6,098 bases of DNA from CAILLO01 sp964579735 (GCA_964579735.1 CAZOHH010000106.1:1-6098); one strand, 5' to 3'. Shown: positions 1 to 6,042, counted from the stretch's first letter. Translations and numbers: made by a program. Notes: generated by a model not told the origin, from the letters alone.

Positions 1-1151
1 TCGCGTTCAACGCCGGTTCGACGCTCAATGCCGGCGACTTCCGCCTGGCGGTCGTCGCGACCAACACCATGATCGCCGGCGCCATCGGCGGCTTGGTCGC
101 CATGTTCTACATGTGGATCAAGTTCGGGAAGCCGGACCCGTCCATGACCGCCAACGGCGCACTGGCAGGTCTGGTGGCCATCACCGCTCCCTGCGCGTTC
201 GTCAATGGCGTCTCCGCACTGGTCATCGGCGCTATCGCCGGCGTCCTGGTGTGCGTCGCCGTCCCCTTCATCGAGAACAAGCTCAAGCTGGACGACCCGG
301 TCGGCGCCATCTCCGTGCACGGCGTGAACGGTTTCTGGGGTGTCCTCTCCCTCGGTCTGTTCGCAGACGGCACCTATGGCGACGGGTACAACGGCGTGGC
401 CGGGGGCGTGCGCGGCCTGTTCTATGGCGATGCGTCCCAGCTGGTCGCGCAGTTGATCGCGCTCGGCGTCCTGGTCGTCTTCGGATTCGGCGTATCCCTC
501 GCGTTCTTCAAGGGACTCGACCGGGTCTGGGGTCTCCGCTCCTCGCCGGAAGACGAGCTGGAAGGCCTCGACGTGCCGGAGATGGGCGTCCTCGCCTACC
601 CTGACAACGTCCGCGCCGCCTCCGAACTCGACTACGACTCCGCCGACAACGCCCCGATTCCGCAGCTTGCCCGCTTCAACCACCGCCTCGCCGTCGGCGG
701 CGAACTGCACCCGGCACCGAAGAACCCCCAGGTGCACATCGACCGCGCGGTCCCCGTCGAACTGGTCACTTCTCCGGCTACCGTCATGGCCTCGGACGTG
801 AAATTCACCAAGGTCGACATCATCACCAAGCAGAGCAAGTTCGAGATCCTGAAAGAAGCCATGAACGAGATCGGCGTCTCCGGAATGACCGTGGCGCAGG
901 TGCTGGGCTGCGGCATCCAGAAGGGCAGGACCGAGTACTACCGCGGCGTCGAGAAGGAGATGAACCTGCTGCCCAAGGTCCAGGTCTCCATCGTCGTTTC
1001 GAAGGTCCCGGTCCGCAAGGTCATCGAGACCGCGAAGAAGGTCCTCTATACCGGCAATATCGGCGATGGCAAGATCTTCATCTACGACGTCGAGAACGTC
1101 ATCCGGGTCCGCACCGGCGAGGAAGGATACGACGCCCTGCAGGACGACTGA
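1..1151 (+). CDS. amt: Ammonium transporter Amt fused to a C-terminal PII signalling domain (5' partial)
   Basis: Amt channels carry ammonium across the cytoplasmic membrane as trimers; PII proteins sense ATP/ADP and 2-oxoglutarate and plug Amt. Here both are one chain. The reading frame is open from base 3 with no start, and the Amt signature FNAGSTLNAGDF precedes the first internal Met (base 69), so the gene begins upstream. Counting that Met as residue 1, about five hydrophobic segments remain. H84 in SVHGVNGFWG matches the second pore histidine (E. coli AmtB H318). Residues 155-177 match the conserved Amt cytoplasmic tail (GLR, then EGLDVPEMG). A linker of about 66 residues follows, then a complete PII domain (about 246-356) aligning without gaps to E. 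coli GlnB: Q39=Q284, Y46=Y291, R47=R292, K58=K303, TGNIGDGK B-loop, R101/R103=R346/R348. Uridylylation site Tyr51 is K296, and Arg38 is I283. Stops 10 bases from the convergent epimerase gene. Identity is very sure; the regulatory behaviour is inferred. Confidence 0.95.
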   Translation, partial: AFNAGSTLNAGDFRLAVVATNTMIAGAIGGLVAMFYMWIKFGKPDPSMTANGALAGLVAITAPCAFVNGVSALVIGAIAGVLVCVAVPFIENKLKLDDPVGAISVHGVNGFWGVLSLGLFADGTYGDGYNGVAGGVRGLFYGDASQLVAQLIALGVLVVFGFGVSLAFFKGLDRVWGLRSSPEDELEGLDVPEMGVLAYPDNVRAASELDYDSADNAPIPQLARFNHRLAVGGELHPAPKNPQVHIDRAVPVELVTSPATVMASDVKFTKVDIITKQSKFEILKEAMNEIGVSGMTVAQVLGCGIQKGRTEYYRGVEKEMNLLPKVQVSIVVSKVPVRKVIETAKKVLYTGNIGDGKIFIYDVENVIRVRTGEEGYDALQDD

Positions 1152-1161
1152 CAGGACAACT

Positions 1162-2172
1162 TCACTCGCCCTTCATCTCGACGGTTCGGGTCTTCCCTTC
1201 AACGACTTCGAGGCTCAACCGGATCGAGTCCCCAATGGCCCTGTCGATGTCGTCGGGTTCGACCCCCAACGCTTCGATAGGGCCTTTGTCGATGAAGCAT
1301 TCCGCGCACATGACCTTCGCGAAGGGGACCAGGTCGAGTCCTCCCTCATGCCCCGCCTTGCGCTGCTGGCCGCGGATCCGATAGCAGGCCAGCTTGAAAA
1401 CCCAGTCTGGAATCGTGACGACCTTCCGATCCGGCATCCCCATGTACTTGTGGACGGCCTTCAGGAATTCGGTCCACTTCAGGTTATACCAACCGACGGG
1501 AATCGCATTCCCACCCCGGTTTCGCTCGAGCGCTCCGGCGACGGCTTGTCCGACCTGCTTCACGGTCACCATGGTCGTTCCACCGCGCGGGTAGAACGTC
1601 CTGCCCTTCATGCCGCGGATCTGCTCGACCAGAATCACCCAGACGGGCTTTCGGCCGGGTTGCGTGCCGAAGATATAGGGTAGCTGCAGCACGGCGACGT
1701 CGAACGTCCCGTCCGCGAACGAAAGGGCCATCCGCTCCTGGTCCACGCGGCTGCGTATATAGGGGTGGTGTTTCGCGAGCTCGAGTTCTGGCCAGAGGCT
1801 GGTGAAGTGTGCGAAATAGGAGCCGCAGACCACGACGTGCTTCACTCCGCTCTCCTTCGCGAGGCGCAGCAGGCGCTCCAACGGGTCGATGTTGAACTTC
1901 CGGAACATCTCGTAGATCGGCGGAGGACCCTCCAGCCGCTCGTCCACCCCGGCGGCGAAGACGAACCCTTCGCACCCCGCCATGTGCCGCCTCACGTCGT
2001 CGTCGGACAGCTCGAGGTAGTTCCCGAACTCCAGAGTCATCCCGGTGGGCAGCATCGCACCCGTCGGGATGGGTGGCAGAGCGATGGACGAGACCGAATG
2101 CCCTCGCCGGATCAGTTCGCCAGCGCTTTCACTGCCGAGTAGCCCAGTCCCTCCCACCATGAAGACCTTCAT
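1162..2172 (-). CDS. NAD(P)-dependent epimerase/dehydratase family protein (atypical SDR)
   Basis: The 336-residue product is a Rossmann-fold protein of the extended or atypical short-chain dehydrogenase type. It should bind NAD(P) in the cytoplasm; the substrate cannot be told. The N-terminus MKVFMVGGTGLLGSES carries the GxxGxxG dinucleotide-binding loop (residues 7-13). A second strand with VFAAGVDE (71-78) and the strand VKHVVVCGSYF (110-120) follow the usual fold order, and S118 could be the catalytic serine. The YxxxK position looks like Y138-x-x-x-R142 (YIRSR), so the lysine is replaced by arginine. LQLPYIFGT (162-170) is the typical epimerase strand after the active site. The ATG at 2172 is chosen because AAGGAGGG lies 6 bases upstream. 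The gene is convergent with the Amt-PII gene and divergent from the DUF1566 gene, so it is probably monocistronic. Family assignment is good; the specific reaction is unknown, and it may be a non-catalytic NmrA-like or sugar-epimerase-like member. Confidence 0.88.
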   Translation of the reverse strand: MKVFMVGGTGLLGSESAGELIRRGHSVSSIALPPIPTGAMLPTGMTLEFGNYLELSDDDVRRHMAGCEGFVFAAGVDERLEGPPPIYEMFRKFNIDPLERLLRLAKESGVKHVVVCGSYFAHFTSLWPELELAKHHPYIRSRVDQERMALSFADGTFDVAVLQLPYIFGTQPGRKPVWVILVEQIRGMKGRTFYPRGGTTMVTVKQVGQAVAGALERNRGGNAIPVGWYNLKWTEFLKAVHKYMGMPDRKVVTIPDWVFKLACYRIRGQQRKAGHEGGLDLVPFAKVMCAECFIDKGPIEALGVEPDDIDRAIGDSIRLSLEVVEGKTRTVEMKGE

Positions 2173-2178
2173 GAAGCG

Positions 2179-2186
2179 CCCTCCTT
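2179..2186 (-). promoter_or_regulatory. Ribosome binding site of the epimerase gene
   Basis: On the minus strand AAGGAGGG sits 6 bases before the ATG at 2172. This near-perfect Shine-Dalgarno fixes that start over the in-frame Met four codons further in. Confidence 0.85.
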
Positions 2187-2218
2187 AGATCTGCCGTTTA
2201 CGTACTTCTATTGCTTCG

Positions 2219-2224
2219 ATTATA
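2219..2224 (-). promoter_or_regulatory. Candidate -10 box for the epimerase gene
   Basis: The minus strand reads a perfect TATAAT here, about 47 bases upstream of the ATG, which would give a leader of roughly 40 bases. No good TTGACA-like -35 box is seen at 16-18 bases spacing (the hexamers there are CACCAA, CCACCA and TCCACC), so the promoter may be weak or need an activator. Confidence 0.5.
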
Positions 2225-2256
2225 TCTCTTCGGCATATGCTTGGTGGAGGCGAACG

Positions 2257-2266
2257 TGGCATGCCA
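2257..2266. repeat. Perfect 10-base palindrome in the divergent promoter region
   Basis: TGGCATGCCA reads the same on both strands. It lies between the two outward-facing promoters of the epimerase gene and the DUF1566 gene, where a dimeric regulator could affect both. A 10-base palindrome can also occur by chance, so an operator role is only a guess. Confidence 0.3.
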
Positions 2267-2294
2267 AGCTGGAACAACTTGCCAAAAGTATTAT

Positions 2295-2323
2295 TTGTAT
2301 TCTGATAGGATAAATAATATTAT
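2295..2323 (+). promoter_or_regulatory. Candidate sigma-70-type promoter of the DUF1566 surface protein gene
   Basis: TTGTAT (2295-2300) and TATTAT (2318-2323) are separated by exactly 17 bases in an AT-rich stretch that contrasts with the surrounding GC-rich DNA. Transcription would begin near 2330, leaving a leader of about 30 bases before the ATG at 2360. Confidence 0.6.
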
Positions 2324-2345
2324 AGATTGCATTGGATTTCGTTAC

Positions 2346-2352
2346 GGAGGAG
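2346..2352 (+). promoter_or_regulatory. Ribosome binding site deciding the start of the DUF1566 gene
   Basis: GGAGGAG lies 7 bases before the ATG at 2360. An in-frame ATG at 2327 would place this site inside the coding sequence, has no Shine-Dalgarno of its own and lies at or before the predicted transcript start, so 2360 is the better start. Confidence 0.85.
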
Positions 2353-2359
2353 ATTGCAC

Positions 2360-3163
2360 ATGAAAAACCCAGTGAAGGCGATTCTCATCATCGGCGTCCT
2401 CGTGGCTGTAGGCTTTGGACTGTTCCTCGCAGTACCCGGACTGTCCGGTTGGATCTCTTTCGGACAGCCGACGCCCCTTCCCTCCGTCACTTCATCGGCA
2501 GACGAAACACCAACGGCCGCCCCGACGCTCTCTACGGAAGCGACCGAAGCCCCCGCTTCGACCCCTGAAGCGACGGTGAGCTCAGCCCCAAGCACCACCG
2601 CGGCGCCGACGGCGGATGCCACTCGTGCACCCACCCGCACTCCCACCTCCACTCCCTCGCCTGCAGTCGTCGTGGCCGTCGGAGACAGCTTCGGCGGTGG
2701 AGTCGTGGCCTATCTCCTGCAATCCGGCGACCCTGGCTACAGTGCAACGGTCCAGCACGGCATCATCGCAGCGATTTCCGACCAGAGTGCCGCGGTCATG
2801 TGGGCGAAGGACGCGTTCTGGTCGACTTCCGTGCCCGGCACGCTGGCTGGAATCCGCAAGGGTTCGGGCAACACGGATCTCATCATAGCGCAGCAAGGTA
2901 CAGGCACCGATTACGCGGCAGGGATGGCGCGGGCCTACGACGGTGGTGGCTTCACGGACTGGTACCTGCCGTCGATAGAGGAACTGGAAAAGCTATTCGA
3001 GAACAGGGCTGCCATCGGTGGGTTCGCGGAAGACGCCTCCTACTGGAGTTCTGTCGAGGGCGAAGCCGGCAGTGCCTGGAGGTTGTATTTCTACGGCAGT
3101 GGGACGCAGGTCAAGGACGACAAGGGAAGCAACGTCCGTGTCCGGGCGGTCCGCTCGTTCTGA
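2360..3163 (+). CDS. Membrane-anchored extracellular protein with Thr/Pro/Ser stalk and DUF1566 (Lcl-C-like) domain
   Basis: The product is 267 residues long. Residues 1-6 are basic and 7-27 form one hydrophobic segment, a signal anchor or an uncleaved signal peptide; no lipobox cysteine is visible. Residues about 38-101 are low-complexity Thr/Pro/Ser/Ala/Glu, the usual look of an extended stalk. Residues about 102-267 match the DUF1566/Lcl C-terminal pattern: VGDSFGGGVVAYLL, then HGIIAAISDQSA, then GFTDWYLPSIEELEKLF, then ASYWSSVE, then the ending VRVRAVRSF. In this family such domains are found on secreted and surface proteins. The Legionella collagen-like protein that gives the domain its name is an adhesin, but its ligand cannot be assumed here. 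The gene has its own promoter and is followed by a strong hairpin, so it is likely a single-gene unit. Start chosen by the GGAGGAG site rather than the ATG 33 bases upstream. The domain call is strong; the function is unknown. Confidence 0.88.
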   Translation: MKNPVKAILIIGVLVAVGFGLFLAVPGLSGWISFGQPTPLPSVTSSADETPTAAPTLSTEATEAPASTPEATVSSAPSTTAAPTADATRAPTRTPTSTPSPAVVVAVGDSFGGGVVAYLLQSGDPGYSATVQHGIIAAISDQSAAVMWAKDAFWSTSVPGTLAGIRKGSGNTDLIIAQQGTGTDYAAGMARAYDGGGFTDWYLPSIEELEKLFENRAAIGGFAEDASYWSSVEGEAGSAWRLYFYGSGTQVKDDKGSNVRVRAVRSF

Positions 3164-3197
3164 ACTGCGGACTGCATGGACCGCCATTTCAGCGAAG

Positions 3198-3231
3198 AAG
3201 GGCGCCCACCAGTCATCTGGCGGACGCCCTT
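3198..3231. terminator. Probable bidirectional intrinsic terminator between convergent genes
   Basis: AAGGGCG (3198-3204) pairs with CGCCCTT (3225-3231). After one C/A mismatch, CCACCAG (3206-3212) pairs with CTGGCGG (3217-3223) with one further mismatch, closing a TCAT loop. It lies 34 bases after the DUF1566 stop and 26 bases after the stop of the facing gene. The T-runs are short on both sides (CTTTC on plus, CCCTTCTTC on minus), so termination efficiency is uncertain. Confidence 0.7.
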
Positions 3232-3256
3232 TCAAACCGGTTCCTGGCCTTCTCGA

Positions 3257-4618
3257 TCAGGTCGGATCAGACCCAGAACGCCGACGCAGCAGCATCGCAA
3301 TTGCCGCCCCCACGAGAGCCAGTCCCACGAGAGGAAGCGCCGAACGGGAATCGCCTGTGATGGGGTTTTCGGTGGGCGTCGGTGAGCTTCCGGAGGCGCT
3401 CGTCGTGAATATGGCTGTATCCGCGTCCGTCGATGCGCCGGTGCTGTCCGTGGCCCATATCCTCAAGGTATGGGAACCGACGTTGAGATCGGCCGGAAGA
3501 ACGAAGTCGCCGGCGAAATCATCGGATCCTTCGGAAAGGTCGACACTGCCGAGCTGCACCGGGGCTTCCTCATCGAGCTGTACGAAGACGTCCGCCTCGT
3601 TGCCGACTTCATCCGTATCCTCGACCGTTCCGGTCAGTGCCAGCGCATCGCCGGCAGAGAAGTCCGAGGACGCGACGTCACCGGCCAGATTCGTGGTCAC
3701 GAGCACCGGAGCGGCGTTCTCCGGACCCATGCCGAGGGTGACCCTGTAGGTCAGGCTGTCCCCAGGCTCGACGTCCGTGCCATTGAAGAAGAATGCGGTC
3801 GCCGAGTCGGATACGCTGATGAGGGGATCACCGGCGGCCTGCGCCTCAACATCGGCCCAGGAGATGCGCTCGTCGTCCTGGAATATGTCTCCGTACCAGA
3901 TTGCGCTGGCATCCGTGACGAAGGGTGCGTTCCGGAAGGAGGCCGTCACCTGATATGTTTCATCCACAGCGGTCCACCCTTTGTCGTTCACGATGATGTC
4001 GCAGGCATCGTTTCCGTTCACAAAGGTGTCCCAATAGCCGTTCACGCCCATGTTCAGGGTTTCTTCCGTGAGGTTCTCCATGGTCATCTCGACGAGCATG
4101 GTAGCGCCCTCTGTCGTAGCGTTCACGATCGACAACGCCACCGTGTATTCCGCCACGGCGTTCGAGTCATCATCATAAGCCGTTCGGACCTGGACGATCC
4201 TGGGCGAATCGCCGGTTTCGTCGATATAGAACGATTCGAGTTCGTAGTTGCTGAAGTTCACCCCATCATCGGAAGCCCCCGAGACGGTTCCCGATGTGTC
4301 CATATCCTGCAGAAGGTCATTCATGAAGATGATTTCGTCGTTTCCAACGTAGTCGAAATAATCGCCACTGTTCTCGCCTACAGGATAGATTATCGGAATC
4401 TCATCGGAACCTGACAGGAGATACGGGGCGTAGTAGCCTTCGGAGGTCAAGGTGATGAAAATCGTACTGGATCCGATCCGCTTGTATTCCGTCTCGTCAA
4501 CGAGTACGACGACGGGGTCGGCGGTGATGGTGGCCGAAACCAGAACCGAGGAGGGGAGAATCATGGAGAACAGGACACAGAGAGCGACGAGAAGCGGGAT
4601 TCTTCGAAACGACTTCAT
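3257..4618 (-). CDS. Secreted acidic surface protein with NPITG sortase-like C-terminal anchor and Ig-like domain
   Basis: The 453-residue product starts with a signal peptide: basic MKSFRR, a hydrophobic core, and likely cleavage after SSVLVSA near residue 29. Residues about 35-300 are acidic and beta-rich, with no family I can name firmly; the stretch ENLTEETLNMGVNGYW then NGND (181-204) looks like a beta-sandwich motif seen in Gram-positive surface proteins. Residues about 302-407 (from APVLVTTN to AIFTT) read as a bacterial Ig-like repeat. A short SPTPTE linker leads to NPITGD (418-423), a hydrophobic segment (about 427-444) and RRR, the layout of a sortase sorting signal with NPxTG in place of LPxTG. 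Membrane anchoring without sortase is the alternative. No sortase gene is in the window. ATG at 4618 chosen for AGGAGG 8 bases upstream. The gene has its own promoter. Surface location is well supported; role unknown, perhaps structural or adhesive. Confidence 0.87.
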   Translation of the reverse strand: MKSFRRIPLLVALCVLFSMILPSSVLVSATITADPVVVLVDETEYKRIGSSTIFITLTSEGYYAPYLLSGSDEIPIIYPVGENSGDYFDYVGNDEIIFMNDLLQDMDTSGTVSGASDDGVNFSNYELESFYIDETGDSPRIVQVRTAYDDDSNAVAEYTVALSIVNATTEGATMLVEMTMENLTEETLNMGVNGYWDTFVNGNDACDIIVNDKGWTAVDETYQVTASFRNAPFVTDASAIWYGDIFQDDERISWADVEAQAAGDPLISVSDSATAFFFNGTDVEPGDSLTYRVTLGMGPENAAPVLVTTNLAGDVASSDFSAGDALALTGTVEDTDEVGNEADVFVQLDEEAPVQLGSVDLSEGSDDFAGDFVLPADLNVGSHTLRIWATDSTGASTDADTAIFTTSASGSSPTPTENPITGDSRSALPLVGLALVGAAIAMLLRRRSGSDPT

Positions 4619-4626
4619 GGCAGGTG

Positions 4627-4632
4627 CCTCCT
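4627..4632 (-). promoter_or_regulatory. Ribosome binding site of the NPITG surface protein gene
   Basis: AGGAGG on the minus strand, 8 bases before the ATG at 4618, followed by a typical signal peptide coding start. Confidence 0.85.
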
Positions 4633-4657
4633 GTGATGGCGATGCGCGGTTCCCAGA

Positions 4658-4666
4658 ATTCTAGCA
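4658..4666 (-). promoter_or_regulatory. Extended -10 promoter of the NPITG surface protein gene
   Basis: The minus strand reads TGCTAGAAT, which fits the extended -10 form TGnTATAAT with one mismatch. At 17-base spacing the -35 hexamer is TGATAC, a poor match, which is common for extended -10 promoters. The transcript would begin near 4651, giving a leader of about 33 bases that contains the ribosome binding site. Confidence 0.55.
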
Positions 4667-4677
4667 CCATGGTACTT

Positions 4678-4690
4678 TGCGTATCACGCA
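4678..4690. repeat. Inverted repeat over the -35 position; candidate operator
   Basis: TGCGT and ACGCA are perfect inverted arms of 5 bases around a 3-base spacer. The repeat covers the place where the -35 element of the neighbouring extended -10 promoter would be, a typical repressor position. The binding protein is unknown and chance cannot be excluded for arms this short. Confidence 0.35.
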
Positions 4691-4695
4691 GAAAG

Positions 4696-4728
4696 ACCCA
4701 CAGGATACCTACAGAAAATCCTCTGGGT
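4696..4728 (-). terminator. Candidate intrinsic terminator for the AAA_14/DUF4143 gene
   Basis: CCCACAGGAT (4697-4706) pairs with ATCCTCTGGG (4718-4727) with a single C/C mismatch, and one further A-T pair closes the base; the loop is 11 bases. Read on the minus strand the stem is followed by TCTTTCT. It lies about 100 bases after the ATPase stop and ahead of the promoter of the next minus-strand gene, so it would insulate the two. Confidence 0.5.
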
Positions 4729-4764
4729 AGGTTGATGAATCGCACGTGCGAACGATTTCGCCGA

Positions 4765-4787
4765 CTCGACCCGGCTTAGGGTCCGAG
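4765..4787. other. Imperfect hairpin downstream of the ATPase gene
   Basis: CTCGACCC (4765-4772) pairs with GGGTCCGAG (4779-4787) apart from one bulged C, around a 6-base loop. No T-run follows on either strand, so it is less terminator-like than the hairpin at 4696-4728. It could be a transcript-end stabilising structure or chance. Apart from these two hairpins, a 10-base palindrome (4741-4750) and the promoter, I see nothing in the 4619-4824 gap. Confidence 0.3.
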
Positions 4788-4824
4788 CGCAAGATCGGGG
4801 TATGCACCTCGAAGCCGCATGCTT

Positions 4825-6042
4825 TCAAACATCTTCCTCGAGCAGGAAGTCGATTAGATTGCGATGGACGATACCGTTCCGGCTGAAGTCGAAACGATCG
4901 AGACTGAGAACGTATTTCGGGTAGTGGTCGGGAATCCCCGAGAATGCAGAGAATTCACGCTCGATCACGGACGCATCGGCCAGCAGATAGGACACCTGGA
5001 AATATCGCCTCTGTTGCAGTCGATCGGCGACGAAATCGATTTCCTTGGTGCCTGATTTCCCGATGCGCACCCTGTACCCGCGACGCAGCAACTCCTGATG
5101 AACGATGTTCTCGAGAATCTGGTTGATATCCCGTTGATTGTTCCCGTAGACGGCTTCACGGATGCCGTGATCTGCAAGGAAGATCTTCTCCTGGAATTTC
5201 AGGAGACGCTTGCCCTGCACGTCCTCGCGCTGCACCAAGTGCAGCAGGCATGCCTCCTTAGCGTAAGCGATATAATTGTATACCGTCTCCTGCGACAACG
5301 TCCGCTTTTCGTTCTTCAGGAAGTCCGTCACGTTAGAGCCAGAGAACGAGCAGCCGACATTGGCCAGTAGATAAGCCATCAAGCGCCCGAACAGATCGAT
5401 GTCGCGGATCGCGTAGCGGGCCACGATGTCCTTCAGCAGGATCGAGGCGTAGAGATCGTGCAGATACGTCATCGCTGCAGAGGGGTCGAGGTCGTTCTCG
5501 TAGACGAATGGCATGCCGCCGAGCCGTAGGTAGGACTGGAAGAGGTCTTCGACCTTGCGGTCGGGATGCCGGGATGTCTCGACGGAAACGATTTCCCGGA
5601 AGGAAAAGGGATATACGGGGATTTCGACATAGCGCCCCGACAGATACGTGGCCAGCTCACCGGACAGGAGCTTCGAATTCGACCCCGTCACGTAGAGGTC
5701 GCAATCCAAGTCGACGCGCAAGGAGTTGACCATCCGTTCCCAACCGTCCAGCTCCTGGATTTCGTCGAGGAAGAGATAGGTCCTCCCCGCGTGACCCTTG
5801 CCGAAAGTCAGGATCTCATGATGGATATCCATCAGCGACGCATTCGCGCGGTCGAGACTTTCGAAATTGATGGAAAGAAACTGATGCTCCGAGACTCCTC
5901 TCCCCAATAGGTCCTTCTGGACCAGCTGGAGGAGCGTCGACTTGCCGGACCGGCGGAGACCGGTCAGCACCTTGATCAGATCCGTGTCCATGAAGGGTCG
6001 GAGTGTGTTCAGATAGACATCGCGTTCAATCAGGACGATCAC
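4825..6042 (-). CDS. AAA_14 / DUF4143 family ATPase
   Basis: The 405-residue product (as read from GTG at 6042) has the normal length and layout of the large AAA_14 plus DUF4143 family, cytoplasmic P-loop ATPases whose cellular role is mostly unknown. Walker A is GLRRSGKST (28-36), Walker B is TYLFLDEIQEL (88-98, with D93-E94), and the sensor-like strand is YVTGSNSKLLSGE (117-129). The family signature LSGRYVEIPVYPFSFREI follows (135-151). The C-terminal half (about 200-405) carries LLKDIVARYAIRD, a winged-helix-like stretch, and GTKEIDFVAD (331-340) with YFQVSY (347-352), which recalls a PD-(D/E)XK nuclease-like core. The start is doubtful: a stop codon lies two codons upstream of the GTG, and the GTG itself falls inside an excellent Shine-Dalgarno, so initiation at CTG (6033) or ATT (6030) is possible. 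Such genes often occur alone and are patchily distributed; no partner is evident here. Confidence 0.92.
   Translation of the reverse strand: MIVLIERDVYLNTLRPFMDTDLIKVLTGLRRSGKSTLLQLVQKDLLGRGVSEHQFLSINFESLDRANASLMDIHHEILTFGKGHAGRTYLFLDEIQELDGWERMVNSLRVDLDCDLYVTGSNSKLLSGELATYLSGRYVEIPVYPFSFREIVSVETSRHPDRKVEDLFQSYLRLGGMPFVYENDLDPSAAMTYLHDLYASILLKDIVARYAIRDIDLFGRLMAYLLANVGCSFSGSNVTDFLKNEKRTLSQETVYNYIAYAKEACLLHLVQREDVQGKRLLKFQEKIFLADHGIREAVYGNNQRDINQILENIVHQELLRRGYRVRIGKSGTKEIDFVADRLQQRRYFQVSYLLADASVIEREFSAFSGIPDHYPKYVLSLDRFDFSRNGIVHRNLIDFLLEEDV

Noticed and set aside
1066..1683. Open frame of 205 codons on the plus strand spanning the convergent junction
   Set aside because: It overlaps the PII domain in another frame and then runs antisense to the epimerase. 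The product has a low-complexity, Arg/Asp-rich look and no Shine-Dalgarno was found.
1484..1975. Minus-strand open frame of 163 codons, very Arg-rich
   Set aside because: Out-of-frame shadow of the epimerase gene; an extreme Arg bias is typical of a shifted frame in GC-rich DNA.
2327..2359. Upstream in-frame ATG giving 11 extra residues to the DUF1566 protein
   Set aside because: No Shine-Dalgarno, at or before the predicted transcript start, and it would put basic residues ahead of a normal MKNPVK signal start. The GGAGGAG site favours 2360.
2471..2662. Possible DNA tandem repeat in the Thr/Pro/Ser-rich coding stretch
   Set aside because: The amino-acid bias gives repeated ACC/CCG/GCG-like codons, but I see no fixed repeat unit at the DNA level; it is a low-complexity stalk.
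3470..4414. Long open frame of 314 codons on the plus strand
   Set aside because: It lies wholly antisense to the NPITG surface protein, whose signal peptide, Ig-like domain and anchor are clear. The antisense product has no recognisable domain, and long antisense frames are common in GC-rich genes.
4741..4750. Perfect palindrome CGCACGTGCG
   Set aside because: Palindromes of ten bases are expected by chance several times in 6 kb of GC-rich DNA, and this one sits between two hairpins with no promoter beside it.
4825..6042. ATPase gene as the core of a defence system or toxin-antitoxin pair
   Set aside because: The family has a nuclease-like C-terminal region and is patchily distributed, but no partner gene lies beside it in the window, so a defence role is not supported here.
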